From: Paenibacillus melissococcoides
GTDB taxonomy: Bacteria > Bacillota > Bacilli > Paenibacillales > Paenibacillaceae
Assembly: GCA_944800085.1 (NCBI GenBank)
Contig: CALYLO010000014.1
Location: forward strand, 62,001 to 126,000
DNA length: 64,000 bases
Direction: 5' to 3'
Shown here piece by piece: positions 36,414 through 46,384 of the stretch (the stretch's first letter is position 1; each line of letters opens with the position of its first letter). The translations under genes and the position numbers were made by a program. A model generated the notes under the pieces. The model saw only the letters and a list, made by a program, of their open reading frames with translations, searched no databases and was not told the DNA's origin.

Positions 36414-36648
36414 GCAGTGTATCATAGCGGAGCTGGTTCGACAGTTACATTTGTCTCCACGCTGGCGCCATATTATCGAAACATAATATAACAATCCTTA
36501 TTTCATATTGGGAGGAAATTCATGTTACCGTGAAATTATGTTCACGGGGGAGGCGTAAATCATGAAAAAAATCGAATAAGAAAGATGCGGGCAAGGTGCA
36601 ACTATTGGAGCAGATAATTTAACTTTGTAAGGATGAGGAGATGATTTG

Positions 36649-37583
36649 ATGAATACAAAATTAAACTTCTTACTGCAATCATGATCGTAAGTGTTTCCGT
36701 TCTACTGCCGACAGGGAATATTTCCGCAGCCGGCAATGACCAAATCCAATTGTCCAACTACCAGTCGAAGCAGGTTGTGAATATCGAGCAATCGGCAAGA
36801 AAAGTAATTCCCAACTATGTCCGCTGGGTTCATAACGGGCTGCATCCGAGCGTCAGAGTGGACGTGCTGGACGTGAAATTAATCAATGTGGAAGAACAAG
36901 GCGTTGTCCCGGGCTATGATGTTCAGATGGAACTGGTGCAAAGAGGGCCAGAGAAATTGATCCAAACATTACAGCATGATGCCTTTAATCCGAGTTCTGA
37001 CAAAGAACTGACGGTATCGCATACTTTTACGCATACCGTGTCCAACGCTTCCACGCTGACGAAATCGATTACCCATAGCCATAAAGCGGGCGCTAAAGCT
37101 ACTTTCAAAGTAAGCACAAAATTACTCGGGAATGGAACAGAATTTGGCGGTGAACTGTCGTATGAATATACGAATTCCAATCAAAGCGGGACGTCTGATG
37201 CCAAAACGGTAACTTTCTCCACCAACTCCTCCGCATCGGCCAAATTGCGGCCAATGTCCCAGGGGACGTTGATTTCCAATGTGTATGCATCCCCTGCTAC
37301 TTATAAAATAAAGAGCCTAAGCTATTTTACGGGAGATGTTCAATTCTCTTACATTTTATCCGACGATGCTCCGGGGGCCGTCCGGACATTAACGGTTCCG
37401 CTGCATGATTTATTTTTCCGGGGCGATGAAAGCAACGAGGTTGCGTTTAAAGATCATTTGTGGGCCCGTTCGGTATGGGATGATGTCACGGGCAGACAGA
37501 CAAAAGCATTGTTTTTTGAAGGTATTTCTTTCTTGACATTGGACGAACAATACCGAACGGAGACCTACTTGAAAGATATTTAA
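36649..37583 (+). pseudogene. Aerolysin-like ETX/MTX2-family pore-forming toxin, signal-peptide frameshift
   Basis: ATG 36649, preceded by GAGGAG, reads MNTK and soon stops. Adding one A to the aaaa run at 36657-36660 gives MNTKIKLLTAIMIVSVSVLLPTGNISAAG, a normal secretion signal, joined to the long frame ending at 37583. The mature part (about 280 residues) has the Ser/Thr-rich alternating strands of the ETX/MTX2 family: ELTVSHTFTHTVSNAST, the amphipathic insertion region AGAKATFKVSTKLLGNGTEFGGELSYEYTNSNQSG, then SDAKTVTFSTNSSASAKLRPMSQGT. These toxins form beta-barrel pores, and several act on insect larvae. As written, secretion would fail. A start at the in-frame internal ATG 36681 leaves a weakened signal. 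Confidence 0.75.
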
Positions 37584-37623
37584 GAGGTTTTGATGTTAAG
37601 CGGAATAAGATAGCTCGATTACG

Positions 37624-37659
37624 CAATGGCCGCCCGGCGAAGAGTCCGGGCGGCCATTG
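37624..37659 (+). terminator. Hairpin after the toxin gene
   Basis: Perfect 14-bp stem caatggccgcccgg / ccgggcggccattg with an 8-base loop; no T run follows. Confidence 0.6.
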
Positions 37660-37838
37660 GCGTTCCGGCGGATGCTGTCTTCCGCGGGAAGCTGCCGGAA
37701 TCAGGAATGAAATCCAAGCTTACGCATCCACTATGGAGGCCGTTTGCGGTATGATTATAAAGAATGTTTAAAAATAAGAAGGCGTTCGTGCCAGAACGAT
37801 ATACTTACGATAAAGCAAGAAGGCAAGGAGAGATGGAT

Positions 37839-38544
37839 ATGCCAGCGCACCTGCTGCTTGTTGAAGATGATAAAGAGATTGCGCGCATTGTTCAGGATCA
37901 TTTGCGCAGACAAGGCTATAAAGTAACGTGGTCCTCCACCGGGGCGGAAGGATGGGAGGACTACCATACCGGCTCGTTCGATCTGATCCTGGTCGATCTG
38001 ATGCTTCCGGAGATGGACGGCTATACACTGTGCCGCAATATCCGCCTCAGCAGCAATGTGCCGCTGCTCATCATTAGCGCCCGCCAGGAGGATGAGAGCA
38101 AGGTGCGGGGCTTGGAGCTGGGCGCAGACGATTATATTACGAAGCCGTTCAGCTTGTCCGAGCTGTCGGCCCGCATCAGCTCGCATCTGCGGCGCTTCCG
38201 CCGCTACTCGAGCGAAGGGGGAGCTGCCCCGTCTCAAAAAGTATGAGGGGGGGCTCGTCATCGACGAGGATCGCCAGCTCGTCACGCTGGAGGAGGAGCC
38301 GATTTCGCTGACGGCGAAGGAATGGGCTTTGCTGCAGCTGCTGGCTCAGCATCCGCAGCGCGCTTTTTCCAAGAAGGAATTGTACGAGCAGGTATGGCAT
38401 CAGGTCAATATCGAGGGGAACAACACGGTATCGGTTCACGTCAAGAGCCTCCGCACCAAGCTGGGCGAGGATATTCGCGAACCGCGGTATATTCAGACGG
38501 TATGGGGAACAGGGTACCGCTTTATCGGTGAATTCATGCCATGA
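37839..38544 (+). pseudogene. OmpR/PhoB-family response regulator, frameshifted between domains
   Basis: The receiver domain is complete: LLVEDDKEIARIV acidic pair, phospho-Asp in LILVDLMLPEMDGY, the Ser of LLIISARQEDE and the Lys of DDYITKPFSLSEL. At the ggggg run 38217-38221 one extra base throws the frame. The winged-helix domain continues in the next frame: ISLTAKEWALLQLLAQHPQRAFSKKELYEQVW to VSVHVKSLRTKLG and TVWGTGYRFIGE. ATG 37839 follows AAGGAG by eight bases. It pairs with the kinase that overlaps its stop by four bases. The lesion is in a short homopolymer, so a read error is plausible. Confidence 0.88.
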
Positions 38545-39998
38545 AGATCAAGCATTGGCTTATGCTATGCTTCCTCGTCGTCATGCTGCTCCCGGTCTTG
38601 GCCGGATATGTGTTCTATCAGCTTATCCATACTTATGACGAACGCCAGGAACTGAAGGAATATATCGAGGTGACCGGCCGCCTGGCCGAGATCGAGCCGC
38701 TGCTGCAGGATGTGTCGCTGTACCGGGTGCAGCCGGACGAACGGTTCGCCGCGCTGCAGCGGAAGGCGAGCGACTCGCTCAAGATTACGCTCTACCGGGC
38801 AGACGGCGTCACGGTATTTTCATCGATGGCGGACAGTCTGACGCCGAAGCTGTACCGGGTCCGGCCGGAGGTGCTGTACGAGCATTTGTATGACATGCGC
38901 AAATCCCATCGGGCCTACACGCTCAAGAAACCGGTATTCGACCAGGAGAAGCTGGCCGGCTTCTACGAGATTACGCTCGTCCGCGATCAATGGCTGGAGG
39001 CCTTCCAGAACCGGACGCTGATCGTGGCCGGCGGCTGGGTTCTCTTCTTCCTCCTGCTGTATGCGGCCGCGATCTTCGCTATCCACCGCAAGCTGATTCG
39101 TCCGATGCAGGGGCTTATGAGACAGATGGCCGCCTTCGCGAATGGCGAGGCCGTGCCGAATCCGGTCCATCGGGCGAGGGATGAGGTGGGAGAGCTTATC
39201 GGCCGCTTCCAAGAGATGCGCGCCCAGATCGAGTGCGCCCGCGAGCATATTGCGGAACAGCAGCGGGAGCGGGAGTATATGGTGGCCGCGCTGTCCCATG
39301 ATCTGAAGACGCCGCTGACCTCGCTTCATGCCTATGCCGAGGCCTTGCAGCAGGAAGGGGATCTGTCGGAGGAGGAGAAAAGCGACTATTATGCCGTTCT
39401 CTTCGACAAGATTGCGCATATGCGGCGCATGCTGGACAATCTGACGATGTATACGGCGCTGAAATCGTCGGAGAAGCTGGAGGAGCGGGTCGAGGTCGAC
39501 GGGGATGAGCTGTTCGAGATGCTTTTCTCGGGCTATGACGGATTGTGCGCCCAGCGCGGCATCCGGCTCGTGACCGACTGCGCGGTCTCGGGCTCTTACT
39601 ATATGAACGCCCAGCAAATGATCCGGCTGGCCGATAATCTGATGGGCAATGCCATCCGCTATACGGACAGCGGACGCTCGATCTGGCTTGGAGCCTATTC
39701 GCCGTCTCAGCCGCTGCCGGACTGGATTTTTCCGACGATGTTGGACGAGGTGCAGGCTTGGCGGGGGGAACGCCTGATTCTGCTCGTGCAGAATCAAGGG
39801 GCGGCCATTCCGGCCGAACAGATGGAACGGCTGTTCACGCCCTTCTATCAGCCGGATTCGTCGCGGACGAAGGCGCATGCCGGCAGCTCGGGGCTGGGCC
39901 TGAGCATCGCGAAGATGATCGTGGAGAAGCATGACGGGGACATTCGGATATGGTCAGAGGCATCATTCGGCACGCTTGTAGCTTGCCGGTTCCGATAA
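38541..39998 (+). CDS. Sensor histidine kinase
   Basis: 485 residues. Two membrane helices (about 7-28 and 157-177) flank an extracellular sensor of about 125 residues. HAMP follows (HRKLIRPMQGLMRQMAAFANGE), then HisKA with the phospho-His in VAALSHDLKTPLTSLHAYAEAL, the N box DNLMGNAIRYTD, and the G2 box SSGLGLSIAKMIVEKH. It overlaps the response regulator stop (ATGA) and is followed 15 bp later by a lipoprotein gene, so the three are one operon. The signal is unknown; the lipoprotein and PH proteins downstream suggest an envelope cue (inference). Confidence 0.92.
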   Translation: MKIKHWLMLCFLVVMLLPVLAGYVFYQLIHTYDERQELKEYIEVTGRLAEIEPLLQDVSLYRVQPDERFAALQRKASDSLKITLYRADGVTVFSSMADSLTPKLYRVRPEVLYEHLYDMRKSHRAYTLKKPVFDQEKLAGFYEITLVRDQWLEAFQNRTLIVAGGWVLFFLLLYAAAIFAIHRKLIRPMQGLMRQMAAFANGEAVPNPVHRARDEVGELIGRFQEMRAQIECAREHIAEQQREREYMVAALSHDLKTPLTSLHAYAEALQQEGDLSEEEKSDYYAVLFDKIAHMRRMLDNLTMYTALKSSEKLEERVEVDGDELFEMLFSGYDGLCAQRGIRLVTDCAVSGSYYMNAQQMIRLADNLMGNAIRYTDSGRSIWLGAYSPSQPLPDWIFPTMLDEVQAWRGERLILLVQNQGAAIPAEQMERLFTPFYQPDSSRTKAHAGSSGLGLSIAKMIVEKHDGDIRIWSEASFGTLVACRFR

Positions 39999-40013
39999 TG
40001 AGGAGGTTCCGTG

Positions 40014-41081
40014 ATGAGGATAATTCGCACCGGATTATGCATATGGCTCGCCTGCAGCTTCCTGATGAGCGGGTGTCAGAGCAATCTGGGGTTCAACCTG
40101 TCGGGAGAGCAGATTGTGGACAAGGTGCTGGAGAACGGGAAGGAATCATTCTCCTATTATGGGGAGAGCCTGAGCATCACCTATGAGAACGGGAAGCAAA
40201 AAGACAGCTATCTGATGAAGGAATGGCTGGATGGCGAGACCGATCGGATGCGTCTCGAGGTGACGTCGGCGAAGGACAGCACCGTTACGGTGAACGACGG
40301 GCATCAGTTCGTCGTATGGGATCAGACGGGAGGCGAAGCCTTCCGCATGTCGGTGCGGGGGGACAGCCCGCCGCTGACGCAGCGTGAGCAGATGAAGCAG
40401 ATGCTGGAGAAGCTGCAGGCCACCCATGATTTCGAGACGGTGGGCGAAGAGAAGGTCGGCGAGTGGAATACGATTCATTTCAAGGCGGTTGCGAAAAAGA
40501 AGGGCGATCTGTTCCAGCGGCTGGAGCTGTGGATTGACCCGAAGACATGGATGATGCTGAAAAGCGTCTTCGAAAGCGGGCCGCTCCGCACCGAGTCCGT
40601 CTATACGAAGCTGGACATGTCCCCGCGCTTCACCGAAGAGACGTTCACTCTGGATATTCCGGACGATATTCCCGTGCGTTATCTGGACGATTCGATGATG
40701 ACAAAGACGATGACGCTTGAGCAGGCGGAGGCGGCGCTAGGCGGCACCTTCCTGCAGTGTCGGGAGGACGGTGTGAAGCTGATGGAAGTCTACATGTACG
40801 ACCTGCAAGAAAACCTCGATCGGACCGAGATCTCGCTCAATTATTGGAAGGACGATCAGCCGTATCTGACGCTCAGCGTCTCTACGGCACCACCGGAAGG
40901 ATCGGGCATGGGAACGGAATACGGGATGGAGAAGGTCCAGGTTCGCGGACAGGCAGGGCTATACGACGACTCCCTTCATTCGCTCTGGTGGGATGAGGAT
41001 GGCCTGCGGTACACCATCATTCCGGAGTCGGAATCCATGACGAAGGAACAGGTGCTGTCGATTGCCGGGCAGCTCCGATGA
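40014..41081 (+). CDS. LolA-like lipoprotein (DUF4367-type C-terminus)
   Basis: 355 residues with a lipoprotein signal (CIWLACSFLMSGC) and cleavage before Cys21 or so. The next 190 residues look like an outer-membrane-sorting LolA fold as found in Gram-positive lipoproteins (YYGESLSITYENG, LELWIDPKTWMMLKSVFES). The end (GMEKVQVRGQAGLYDD, LWWDEDGLRYTIIPESESMTKEQVLSIAGQLR) is a DUF4367-like domain. It is anchored outside the membrane. ATG 40014 has AGGAGG seven bases upstream. Linked to the two-component system, it may be an accessory sensor or its output. Confidence 0.8.
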   Translation: MRIIRTGLCIWLACSFLMSGCQSNLGFNLSGEQIVDKVLENGKESFSYYGESLSITYENGKQKDSYLMKEWLDGETDRMRLEVTSAKDSTVTVNDGHQFVVWDQTGGEAFRMSVRGDSPPLTQREQMKQMLEKLQATHDFETVGEEKVGEWNTIHFKAVAKKKGDLFQRLELWIDPKTWMMLKSVFESGPLRTESVYTKLDMSPRFTEETFTLDIPDDIPVRYLDDSMMTKTMTLEQAEAALGGTFLQCREDGVKLMEVYMYDLQENLDRTEISLNYWKDDQPYLTLSVSTAPPEGSGMGTEYGMEKVQVRGQAGLYDDSLHSLWWDEDGLRYTIIPESESMTKEQVLSIAGQLR

Positions 41082-41110
41082 TGAGAGTACAGGCGACAAG
41101 GAGGAGGATT

Positions 41111-41587
41111 ATGAACGAAGCATCGACCAGACGGCTGCATCCGGACTTCATGAAGGTGGCCCGCATTCGCTCATGCGTGACCCATCTTGTTCTCTTCGCG
41201 GTGGTCGTGGCATACGCCATCGCGGCCCATATCCAGGGATGGGTGAAGTATCCGGGCTGGATTGCTTTCGTTCTGTTTTTGGCGACGGGCGTATGGTATA
41301 TTTTCCTCTCGCCCGTTCTGACTTACCGTTATTTTAGCTATGAGGTGCGTGAAGAGGAAGTGGAGATTCATTCGGGAATTTTTTTCCGGAAATATGTGCT
41401 CGTGCCGATGACCCGCGTGCAGCATGTCGAGAAGGCAAGCGGCCCTGTGCTGCGGAAGTTCGGTCTGGCCCAAATCTCCATCGTGACCGCGGCCACGACC
41501 CATGAGATTCAGGGCTTGAAATCGGCGGACGCCGAAGCGCTGAAGCAGAGAATCGCCGTCCTCGCCAGGGTGGAAGACGATGAATAA
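41111..41587 (+). CDS. PH-domain membrane protein (YdbS-like)
   Basis: 158 residues. Two membrane helices (about 20-65) are followed by a bacterial PH domain: YRYFSYEVREEEVEIHSGIFFRKYVLVPMTRVQHVEKASGPVLRKFGLAQISIVTAAT. YdbS and YdbT are adjacent partners in many bacilli and confer resistance to some bacteriocins in B. subtilis and relatives (family knowledge). ATG 41111 follows AAGGAGGAG. Its TAA overlaps the start of the YdbT-like gene. Confidence 0.88.
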   Translation: MNEASTRRLHPDFMKVARIRSCVTHLVLFAVVVAYAIAAHIQGWVKYPGWIAFVLFLATGVWYIFLSPVLTYRYFSYEVREEEVEIHSGIFFRKYVLVPMTRVQHVEKASGPVLRKFGLAQISIVTAATTHEIQGLKSADAEALKQRIAVLARVEDDE

Positions 41588-42948
41588 GGATCAGGAGCAT
41601 CGCCTTCATCCGCTGTTCATCGTGTTCTCGTTGGTTAAAACGCTGAGGAATCTATGGCCGCTGCTGCTGATCGCCGCTTCCGATATCAGGTGGAAGCCGA
41701 CAAGCTTCTGATCCGCCAGGGGCTGTTCTTCCGGGATGAGAAGACGATCTATTACAGCCGGATTCATTCGGTGCAGGTGGAGCAGCCCCTGCTGCAGCGC
41801 CTCTTCGGCATGGCGCAGCTCAAGATCGAGACGCCGGGCGGAAGCGGCGAGTCGGACGGCGTCCTCCCCACGCTGTCGCAGGAGAGGGCGGAGGAGCTGC
41901 GCAGCCTCCTCATGCAGCGCAGCCAGGGGCGCGATTGGCCGGAGGATGCCGCGGCGGAAGGCAGCGATGCCGGGTGCCGGCCGGAAGCGGAGGGCGCCCG
42001 GGCGCTTCCCCTCGTCCGCATGCCGGCAGGTCAACTGTTCGTCGGCGCGCTCAGCACGGTGAATCCCGGGCTGGTGCTGGCGTTCTTCGCCGGGCTGCTC
42101 TCGTTCGCCGATGACATGGTGAAGCTGATCGTACCGAAGCGAATCTCGGACCAACTGCTGCATGCCATCGAATCGAGCGTGTCCGGACCGGTCTCGCTCG
42201 CGATCCTGGGCGCCGGGGCGCTGCTTGGCGCCTGGCTGCTGTCCTCCCTGCTCTATATCGTGAAATATTACGGGTTCACGGCGGAGGAGCGGGTCGGGAG
42301 CATCGTCGTCACCTACGGGCTGTTCGAGAAAAAAATGAATGCGATCAAGCCGGATCGCGCCCAGGCGATCGTCGTGAAGGAGGGGCTGCTCCGGCAGGCG
42401 CTGGGCTATGCCGAGATCGAGGTCCGCGTCGTCTCGTCGGACATGAAGGAAGCGCTGATGCTGCATCCGTACGTCCCGGTCCGCGACGGAAGCTGCTGTC
42501 ACGCTGCCTGCCGGGCTTCGAGCTCGGCTCGGTGCAGCACGGCGCGCCGCGGCGGGCCTGGTGGTATTATATCCGCTGCCGCCTGCTGTTCCTCGCGCTT
42601 GCCTTCATTGGCGTATACGGGTTCCTGGGAGCCTGCGCCTATTGGGTGCTGGCGCTGCTGCCTCCGCTCCTGTTCACCGGCTGGCTGGGCTTCCGCGACG
42701 CCGGCGTCGGACTGCGGGATCGGCAGTTAATTGTGCGGAACCGGATCATTGCGCGCAAGACCTGTTACGTGCTGCGCCCGCAAATTGTCGCCCTGGAGAT
42801 GGGGCGGACGTATTTTCAGGAGGGCAAGCGTCTGATGTCGCTCAAGGCTCATCTGCTGAACGGGAATGATTTCTCGGTGGCCTGCCTGGATGAACAGGAT
42901 GTGCAAGAGATCTGGTCGTGGTATCGGCGCAGAAAGAAAATAAGATAG
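41580..42948 (+). pseudogene. PH-domain membrane protein (YdbT-like), broken
   Basis: ATG 41580 (MNKDQEHRLHPLFIVFSLVKTLRNLWPLLL) starts the usual YdbT N-terminus. At about 41670 it runs straight into FRYQVEADKLLIRQGLFFRDEKTIYYSRIHSVQVEQPLLQRLFG in another frame, missing the transmembrane and linker segment expected between. A second frame change near 42485 (ccggtccgcgacgg) separates LHPYVPVR from RKLLSRCLPGFELG and WWYYIRCRLLFLALAF, the third PH repeat. The family has three PH-type repeats and about 490 residues. One deletion plus one indel make it inactive as read. Confidence 0.8.
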
Positions 42949-42961
42949 GAGAGCGTTGCGC

Positions 42962-43746
42962 ATGGATAGCAAGCTTGGGAGCAAGATCGGTGAGGGCGGT
43001 TGCTCTGAGGTGTTCGCCTGGGAGGACGATAGCAAACTCGTCAAGGTAGCCAAAGCGAATACGGACATCGAGGCGATGAGACGGGAATTCCACAATAACC
43101 GGATGGCATGGGAGTATGGGCTTCCCGTGGCCCGGCCTTATGAACTGGTGGATGATTGATGGCCGCCCCGGCATCGTGTGTGAGCGAATCTATGGGGAAT
43201 CGATTATGGAGCGCTTTGATCAAGCAGGTGCTGGAGCAAGCTCAAAACTGCGGTAACAATGAAATACTCCATTCAAAGTGTTGATTATTTAACTCTGGCC
43301 GAGAAAGAGGCGGTTATCGCGCTCTTGGATCGCTGCCTCTCAAGCGGCAATTATGTCATGGCGATCCGAATCCGAATAACATCTTGATTCGGAATGATGG
43401 CAAGGCGGTCGTTATCGATTGGATGAACGCGTCGATCGGCAATCCGGAGGCCGACCTGGCCGAATATATGATTAGGATCAGGCATGGGGTTCTGCCATCT
43501 GAGCTTCCCAGCACGGTCCTGGAATTTTTCGAACCGCTAAGAGAATCGATTATCCATGTCTTTATGGAGGAGTATACGAAGTTATCCGGGATTACCTATG
43601 AAGATGTATACCCATGGCTGGTGCCTGTGGCCGCCCGAAAATTAGCGGCGGATGCCATTTCGGAGGAAGAGAAGAGCTTATTGGTTCAGGAGGAGATTCG
43701 AAGAAGCTTGAAGGAGAAGCAGGGTGGAGGCGAGAGTCCATGTTAG
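42962..43746 (+). pseudogene. Aminoglycoside/choline phosphotransferase-like kinase, broken
   Basis: ATG 42962 gives LGSKIGEGGCSEVFAWEDDSKLVKVAKANTDIEAMRREFHNNRMAWEYGL, a kinase N-lobe. It stops at 43159 after YELVDD. The continuation is visible in other frames: DGRPGIVCERIYGESIMERF, MKYSIQSVDYLTLAEKEAVIALLDR, then CHGDPNPNNILIRN (catalytic loop), VVIDWMNASIGNPEADLAEYMI (metal-binding Asp) and an intact C-lobe to 43746. At least two frame changes separate these blocks. The group phosphorylates antibiotics or small metabolites with ATP; the substrate cannot be told. Confidence 0.82.
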
Positions 43747-44003
43747 AGTACATCAAAAGGATGCGGAGCCGTATTAGCCATGACCCGTTGCTGTTATGCG
43801 GCGCTAGCATTATTTTGTATAACGCTTCGAAGCAAGTGCTGATGCTCCAAAGATCGGGTAACGGATGCTGGTGTTTCCCGATCGAGATTAGCCCGCCGGT
43901 CGCGCCTGTCGTGGCAGAGTCTCAACCTCATAATCAGTGTTTGACAGCTAACTTGACTAAAAAATATATAGTTGGAAATAGATGTTGTTTAAGACGTGTC
44001 TGA
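43740..44003 (+). pseudogene. NUDIX hydrolase N-terminal fragment
   Basis: ATG 43740, overlapping the kinase stop, gives MLEYIKRMRSRISHDPLLLCGASIILYNASKQVLMLQRSGNGCWCFP, the start of a NUDIX protein. The catalytic box (GX5EX7REUXEEXGU) should follow at once, but the sequence changes to an unrelated A/T-rich tail (EISPPVAPVVAESQPHNQCL) and stops. Only about 45 family residues remain. Confidence 0.7.
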
Positions 44004-44087
44004 GCGATTCTGTGAGGAGTTTTAATGACGAATGGGTTTGCAGGAACTTCTCTGAACGGCATCATTTTTATTTTTGGAGGGAACAAC

Positions 44088-44459
44088 ATGGAAGTTTTTG
44101 CAGAATATTTAGCGCAGATTGATAACCCGCAGCATCGGGCCCGAACGGAAGAGGTTTTGGCTTGGGTAACTAAGCAATTTCCAAATTTAAGGCCGAAAAT
44201 TTCGTGGAATCAGCCTATGTTTACCGATCACGGCACATTTATTATTGGCTTTAGCGTAGCCAAACATCATTTGGCTGTTGCCCCTGAGAGGGCAGGGATT
44301 ATTCATTTTTCTGATGAAATTGTGCAGGCTGGCTATGATCACACCAAGCAGTTGGTACGTATCCCGTGGGATAGTCCGGTTGATTTCTCATTACTTGAGA
44401 AAATGATCGAGTTTAATATTTTGGATAAGGCAGACTGTTCAACTTTTTGGCGGAAATAA
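44088..44459 (+). CDS. DUF1801 / YdhG-type iron-chaperone-like protein
   Basis: 123 residues, a single domain: EEVLAWVTKQFPNLRPKISWNQPMFTDHGTFIIGFSVAKHHLAVAPE and IRIPWD-type segment VRIPWDSPVDFSLLEKMIEFNI. These match the DUF1801 family, some members of which (Fra/YdhG) have been proposed as frataxin-like iron chaperones. ATG 44088 follows GGAGGGA. It stands alone; no partner genes. Confidence 0.85.
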   Translation: MEVFAEYLAQIDNPQHRARTEEVLAWVTKQFPNLRPKISWNQPMFTDHGTFIIGFSVAKHHLAVAPERAGIIHFSDEIVQAGYDHTKQLVRIPWDSPVDFSLLEKMIEFNILDKADCSTFWRK

Positions 44460-44517
44460 GTTCAAAAGCCAGCCTTGTTTTGGCTGACTCGCTGCAATGC
44501 TGTCTTATTGATATGCT

Positions 44518-45422
44518 TTAGCTTTTCATTTTCGGATCAAGCGAATCTCGCAGGCCGTCTCCCATTAAATTAAACCCGAGGACAGTCAACATGATGGACA
44601 ACCCTGGGAATAATACGGTCCACGGCGCTTGAAGGATGTAGTTCCGGGATTCAGCCAGCATGGTCCCCCACTCCGATGCCGGAGCCTGCGCGCCCAAGCC
44701 TAGAAATCCCAATGCCGCGCATTCAATGATAGCCGTCGCAATGGCCAGCGTTCCCTGCACAATGATAGGGGCCAGACTGTTCGGGAGAATGTGGTGAAAA
44801 ATGACTCTGCCGTCTTTCATGCCAATGGCTTTCGCCGCCGTAATAAATTCCTCTTCCTTGATAGCCAGCACTCGGGAACGGACCAACCGGCCAAAGGTCG
44901 GGATATTGATAATGGCAATGGCAATCAATGCATTTCGTAATGACGGCCCTAATGTAGCCACAATAGCAATCGCTAATAAAATGCTTGGGAAAGCCAGCAA
45001 TATTTCGAAGATTCTAGAGATAATCATGTCAAGCCATCGTCCGTAATATCCTGCAATCAAGCCTAGAACCGACCCAACGAGGATTGACCCCGCGACAGAG
45101 ACGAAGCCCACCCATAAAGACAGCCGGGCGCCATAAATGATCCTGCTCAGGATATCCCCGTCCGTATTCGTCTGTTCCAAACCAGTGCGCTGACGACGGA
45201 GCTAAATGCTTATCTGATAATTTTTGAGCATCATAGGAGTAGGGAGCCAATAAATCTGCAAAAATAGCCAAGAACAGAAAGAAGATGACGATGCCTACAC
45301 CAGCAATGGCGGCTTTATTTTCCTAAAACTTCTCCACCCATCCTTCCATGGCGAGATGGAGGCATCTTCGTTCACAGGCGGAGCTGCGATCGGGGGGGGG
45401 GATTGCTGATGATTTTTGCCAT
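44518..45422 (-). pseudogene. dppC: Dipeptide ABC permease DppC-like, several frameshifts
   Basis: From 45180 down the frame is a good permease C-terminal half: DILSRIIYGARLSLWVGFVSVAGS, GLIAGYYGRWLDMIISRIFE, and the ATPase-contact EAA loop EFITAAKAIGMKDGRVIFHHILPNSLAPIIV. The upstream part is broken three times: at a ggggg run near 45163 (GTDEYGR continues in another frame), near 45315 (KNKAAIAGVGIVIFF is out of frame with the start), and at a ten-base C/G tract at 45392-45401 just after ATG 45422. RBS AGGAGGG precedes the start. Last gene of the operon. Confidence 0.85.
45392..45401. repeat. G10 homopolymer inside the dppC start region
   Basis: Ten consecutive G on the plus strand, codons 8-11 of the minus-strand permease gene. 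It could mediate phase variation in an intact gene, but this gene has further lesions. Confidence 0.8.
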
Positions 45423-45434
45423 GACATTTCCCTC

Positions 45435-46266
45435 CTATTTATACTTAATTCTTGGATCGATGGCCGCATACAACAAATCGACGAACAGATTAATCATAAT
45501 AAAGAGGAAGGCAATGACTAAAATACCAGACTGAATCACCGGATAATCGCGGTAATTAATCGCATTGTAAATATAGGTGCCCATTCCCGGCCAACCGAAT
45601 ATGGTCTCCGTTAATATCGCCCCTCCGAGCAGCATGCCTGTCTGCAGACCGATAACGGTCACAACGGGAATTAACGCGTTTTTCAAGGAATGCTTATACA
45701 CCACCCAGAACATTCTCATCCCTTTTGCACGGGCAGTGCGGATAAAATCGGAACGCATCACCTCAAGCAGGGAGGACCTTGTCATTCGGGCTATAATAGC
45801 CATTGGAATCGTGGCTAATGCAATACCAGGCAAGATTAAGTGACGGATCACCTCGATAAATTGATCAAATCTTCTATTTAATAACGAATCAATTAAATAT
45901 AAATTCGTGATCGACTCCACGGGATCCCGGATATTATCCCGCCCGGTCGTCGGCAACAGATCCCACTTCAGCGCGACGATGTATTGTTCCATCAAGCCCA
46001 GCCAAAAAATAGGCATCGATACGCCGATAAGCGCGATAATCATGGCCACATAATCGAACCATGAATTTTGGAACCAAGCTGAAATAATCCCGGCATTTAC
46101 ACCGATGACAACCGCAATAATCATCGCAATGACGGCAAGTTCAATCGTTGCTGCCAAGTAAGGCCAAATTTCCTCTGCGACCGGCGTTCATCATGAACAC
46201 GATAAATGCCATTCCCAGAAGCACCGGAATTAAGGCTCCCAACCGTTTCATGGTGAAAGATAACAA
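45435..46266 (-). pseudogene. dppB: Dipeptide ABC permease DppB-like with internal deletion
   Basis: TTG 46266 (after GAGGTG) gives LLSFTMKRLGALIPVLLGMAFIVFMMNA, the N-terminal helix of a DppB permease, but the frame ends at 46145 or so. The protein picks up in another frame at YLAATIELAVIAMIIAVVIGVNAGI and is complete to 45435, including the EAA loop SDFIRTARAKGMRMFWVVYKHSLKNALIPVV. About 70-80 residues between the first helix and this point (the periplasmic part before the second helix) are missing. The deletion, not just the frameshift, disables it. Confidence 0.85.
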
Positions 46267-46384
46267 ATCGGTTCACCTCTTTTTCAGGCTGCTTTTTAAA
46301 AAATGAGGAGCATGATCCAGCCATACTCCTCATTGTCCATGCTATTGCCAGAATGCGCGCAATCCGGGCATCCTTCGCTGCCGA

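Noticed and set aside
44460..44517. Terminator for the dpp operon (agcca ... tggct)
   Set aside because: Only five base pairs and no proper T run on the minus strand.
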